Below are positions 5,962 to 7,746 of a stretch of DNA of 7,746 bases, piece by piece (the stretch's first letter is position 1; every line of letters begins with the position of its first letter). The position numbers and the translations under genes are program-made. A model generated the notes under the pieces. The model was not told the DNA's origin, did not search any database, and worked only from the letters and a program-made list of their open reading frames with translations. The DNA comes from Fidelibacterota bacterium (lineage in GTDB: Bacteria; Fidelibacterota; Marinisomatia; Marinisomatales; UBA1611). The stretch lies in the NCBI GenBank assembly GCA_015658495.1, contig DQOT01000071.1:1-7746 (forward strand), read 5' to 3'.

Positions 5962-7146
5962 ATGACACTAACACAAAGCCTACAAAAGCGAGTTGTATTC
6001 GCTACAGCCGTTTTTCTACTCCTAGGGACCCTTGCGTTCGCTAAGGGGGTAACCCTGTCTGGTAGAATTGTCAATTCAGACGGTAAAAAAGTAAAAAAAG
6101 CCATGCTAACCCTCTTGTCTGGCGGTGAAGTGGTAGAAGAAGATAAAACCGGCCGCAATGGCAAATTTAAATTCAAAAAATTGGAAAAGGGCGACTACGT
6201 CCTGCAGGCAACCCATGATGAATTTGGGTCTGCCGAAATGATCATCACCTTAGCTGAAAAAAAGGATATTGGTGATTTATCCCTGTCCACAGAAAAGACA
6301 AGCAAAGCGATTGCAGATGCTGCTAAAGGAGATGGCGGTGCTGATGAATCCACCATGAAAAAGCCCGGACGAATTTCAGTGACCGTTCCGCAAACCATGG
6401 AAGCCATGGGCAGCCCCAGTAGGGATTTCATCCTGAATGAATTGAATTTTGAGATCAAAAAACTTTCGGCAGAATTCAAGCATCTTTCCCAGGAAAACGA
6501 TGACCTGAAAGCCTTAAGTAAAATGTGGGTTAACCCGCTTACCATTTATTCTAAGGAGATCATCCTTAAAAATGGAAGTACCGTATTTGGGAAGATCATT
6601 TACCAGGATGACAAATCACTCAAGGTTGAAACATTGATTGGATACCTGATCGTGGATCGCGCCCAGGTTGTGCGGATTGTTGATAATGTGATCACGGAAG
6701 ACACTCACGAATATGTCCCGGAACAGATTCGGGATAGCTACACACCGCCCCCCATGCCGAAACTGGCACAACCCAGATATACTTCAACGAATAATTCTGC
6801 CAGGAATGCCAGCGCAAAATTTTCTGCGAATTGTGTTTTGGTGGGAAATGTCTCAGAAAAGAAAGATGGTCAGGGAAATATCATATTTAAGGGTGAGATC
6901 AAGAATATTGGTGGTCGCAGGTCGGATTTTGTCAAAGTGGATTTTGTCTTTCGTAAGAATTGGAGCGGAGAAACAAAAACACTTACCACATTTGTAAAAG
7001 GGTCTTATAATACTTTTGATACAGGCATTGTATCAGACGCAAGCCTGTTACCGGGAGCCGTGGGCAAATTTGATCTTTATGTGCCACATGATTTTGGCGG
7101 GTTTATCGGCTATTCTTACATTATCGATTGGGAGGAATACCATTAA
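5962..7146 (+). CDS. Secreted multidomain envelope protein (carboxypeptidase-regulatory-like, coiled coil, SH3/Sm-like, FxLYD-like)
   Basis: I do not recognise this as a named gene. The 394 residues begin with a clear signal peptide: basic MTLTQSLQKR, a hydrophobic core, and AFA before the likely cleavage after A27. Residues about 30-108 look like a carboxypeptidase-regulatory beta-sandwich (TLSGRIVNSDGKKVKKA, DKTGRNGKFKFKKLEKGDYV). A flexible Gly/Ala/Lys linker follows, then a likely coiled coil (about 154-187). Residues 197-242 (IILKNGSTVFGKIIYQDDKS to VVRIVDNV) resemble a small SH3- or Sm-like barrel. A Pro-rich linker leads to a C-terminal domain (290-390) with GEIKNIGGRRSDFVKVDFVF, typical of FxLYD-type domains. 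There is no lipobox and no C-terminal anchor, so it is probably periplasmic or surface-associated. It has its own promoter and SD and is followed 37 nt later by an exported probable barrel protein. A structural or scaffold role is inferred; no enzyme motif is visible. Confidence 0.8.
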   Translation: MTLTQSLQKRVVFATAVFLLLGTLAFAKGVTLSGRIVNSDGKKVKKAMLTLLSGGEVVEEDKTGRNGKFKFKKLEKGDYVLQATHDEFGSAEMIITLAEKKDIGDLSLSTEKTSKAIADAAKGDGGADESTMKKPGRISVTVPQTMEAMGSPSRDFILNELNFEIKKLSAEFKHLSQENDDLKALSKMWVNPLTIYSKEIILKNGSTVFGKIIYQDDKSLKVETLIGYLIVDRAQVVRIVDNVITEDTHEYVPEQIRDSYTPPPMPKLAQPRYTSTNNSARNASAKFSANCVLVGNVSEKKDGQGNIIFKGEIKNIGGRRSDFVKVDFVFRKNWSGETKTLTTFVKGSYNTFDTGIVSDASLLPGAVGKFDLYVPHDFGGFIGYSYIIDWEEYH

Positions 7147-7183
7147 TTCGTATCTCAACAAGTTATGAATTAGAAATAGTATC

Positions 7184-7746
7184 ATGAAACAACACGCCAA
7201 AAATATTTGCATCCTAATTTTACTGGGCTCCATGGTTCTGGGTTCCACACGTGTAGCCTATACGCGCCCGGGACTTATGATGCGGGTGCCAACATCCAGC
7301 ACTCAGAAAACACCCTATTTATTCCGAACAGGATTTGGAACAGAGATCCACAACTTTGATCCATTCAATACGGCAAAAGGTGTTTATTTTGATATGGAGC
7401 TGAACAAAGGTTTTGCCTTTGGGTTCTCAGCAGTGCAGGGCGGGGATACCACACGTCTTGCGTTGATAGCAGAATCCCAATATAAGCCGGCTGTAGAATT
7501 TGGGTTTCATTTTCAACAGCGCGTTTTCTCGTATAACGATATTTCGTTAACGGTTGGTCTGCAAGATGTTATATTTCAAAGTGATCAAACTTCTGATGAG
7601 ATCTTAAGTCTGAATACATCTCTTCTCTCCTTTTTTACTGTTCTTGCCAGCGAAAAGGACCTTGGGGAATATAAAATGAATACATACATGGGTTTTGGCA
7701 CCGGCGGTCTTGCACCTATGGATACTATGGGAAATACCCCCATTGA
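7184..7746 (+). CDS. Exported protein, probable outer-membrane beta-barrel, 3' truncated by window
   Basis: From the ATG at 7184 the frame is open to the window end (187 codons plus two bases), so the gene is incomplete. The N-terminus MKQHAKNICILILLGSMVLG is a basic plus hydrophobic export signal, with cleavage perhaps in the following STRVAYTRPG. The rest alternates polar and hydrophobic residues with many aromatics and glycines (GVYFDMELNKGFAFGFSAV, residues 67-85; VEFGFHFQQRVFSYNDISLT; YMGFGTGGLAP), as in outer-membrane barrel strands. No family-specific motif is recognised. It lies 37 nt after the secreted multidomain protein on the same strand, with no promoter or strong SD between, so the two are probably co-transcribed. 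Base composition matches its neighbours. Confidence 0.7.
   Translation, partial: MKQHAKNICILILLGSMVLGSTRVAYTRPGLMMRVPTSSTQKTPYLFRTGFGTEIHNFDPFNTAKGVYFDMELNKGFAFGFSAVQGGDTTRLALIAESQYKPAVEFGFHFQQRVFSYNDISLTVGLQDVIFQSDQTSDEILSLNTSLLSFFTVLASEKDLGEYKMNTYMGFGTGGLAPMDTMGNTPI

Overview
The window reads as ordinary chromosome of a Gram-negative bacterium with moderately low GC. Two genes have classical Shine-Dalgarno sites (AAGGAG at 1960-1965, GAGGT at 5951-5955), and one promoter matches the sigma-70 consensus closely (TTGACA, 17 bp, TAAAAT, 5878-5906). Several other genes show no clear SD. That mix argues against a typical Bacteroidota, whose promoters differ. The last two genes encode exported, probably cell-envelope proteins, so an outer membrane is likely. 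A marine FCB-related lineage such as Candidatus Marinimicrobia is my guess from the look of the proteins; the sequence does not prove it.

Layout. Bases 2-991 (+) are the C-terminal two thirds of a sodium:solute symporter (SSS family), cut by the window start. Its stop codon overlaps that of a convergent gene. Bases 4354-988 (-) form a compact four-gene operon: pxpB, pxpC, pxpA and an aldo/keto reductase. The first three encode the complete prokaryotic ATP-dependent 5-oxoprolinase, which opens 5-oxo-L-proline (pyroglutamate) to L-glutamate. The reductase starts with TTG, 3 nt after the pxpA stop, and its SD overlaps that stop, so it is probably translationally coupled. Bases 4412-5729 (+) run divergently from pxpB: a small Smr-like protein, then a phenylalanine 4-monooxygenase with an intact metal-binding triad. 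Bases 5878-7746 (+) are a separate envelope unit: a strong promoter, a secreted multidomain protein (carboxypeptidase-regulatory-like, coiled coil, SH3/Sm-like and FxLYD-like parts), and the start of an exported, probably beta-barrel protein that runs off the window.

How the genes may work together. 5-Oxoprolinase recycles a damage product of glutamine and glutamate, or uses imported pyroglutamate. The convergent symporter could import a related amino acid, but nothing in the sequence fixes its substrate. Phenylalanine hydroxylase makes tyrosine or starts phenylalanine catabolism; its pterin-recycling partner is not in the window. Amino-acid metabolism is the common theme of the first 5.7 kb. 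I see no mobile element, tRNA, rRNA or CRISPR array and no clearly novel system. The least characterised part is the envelope gene pair at the right end.
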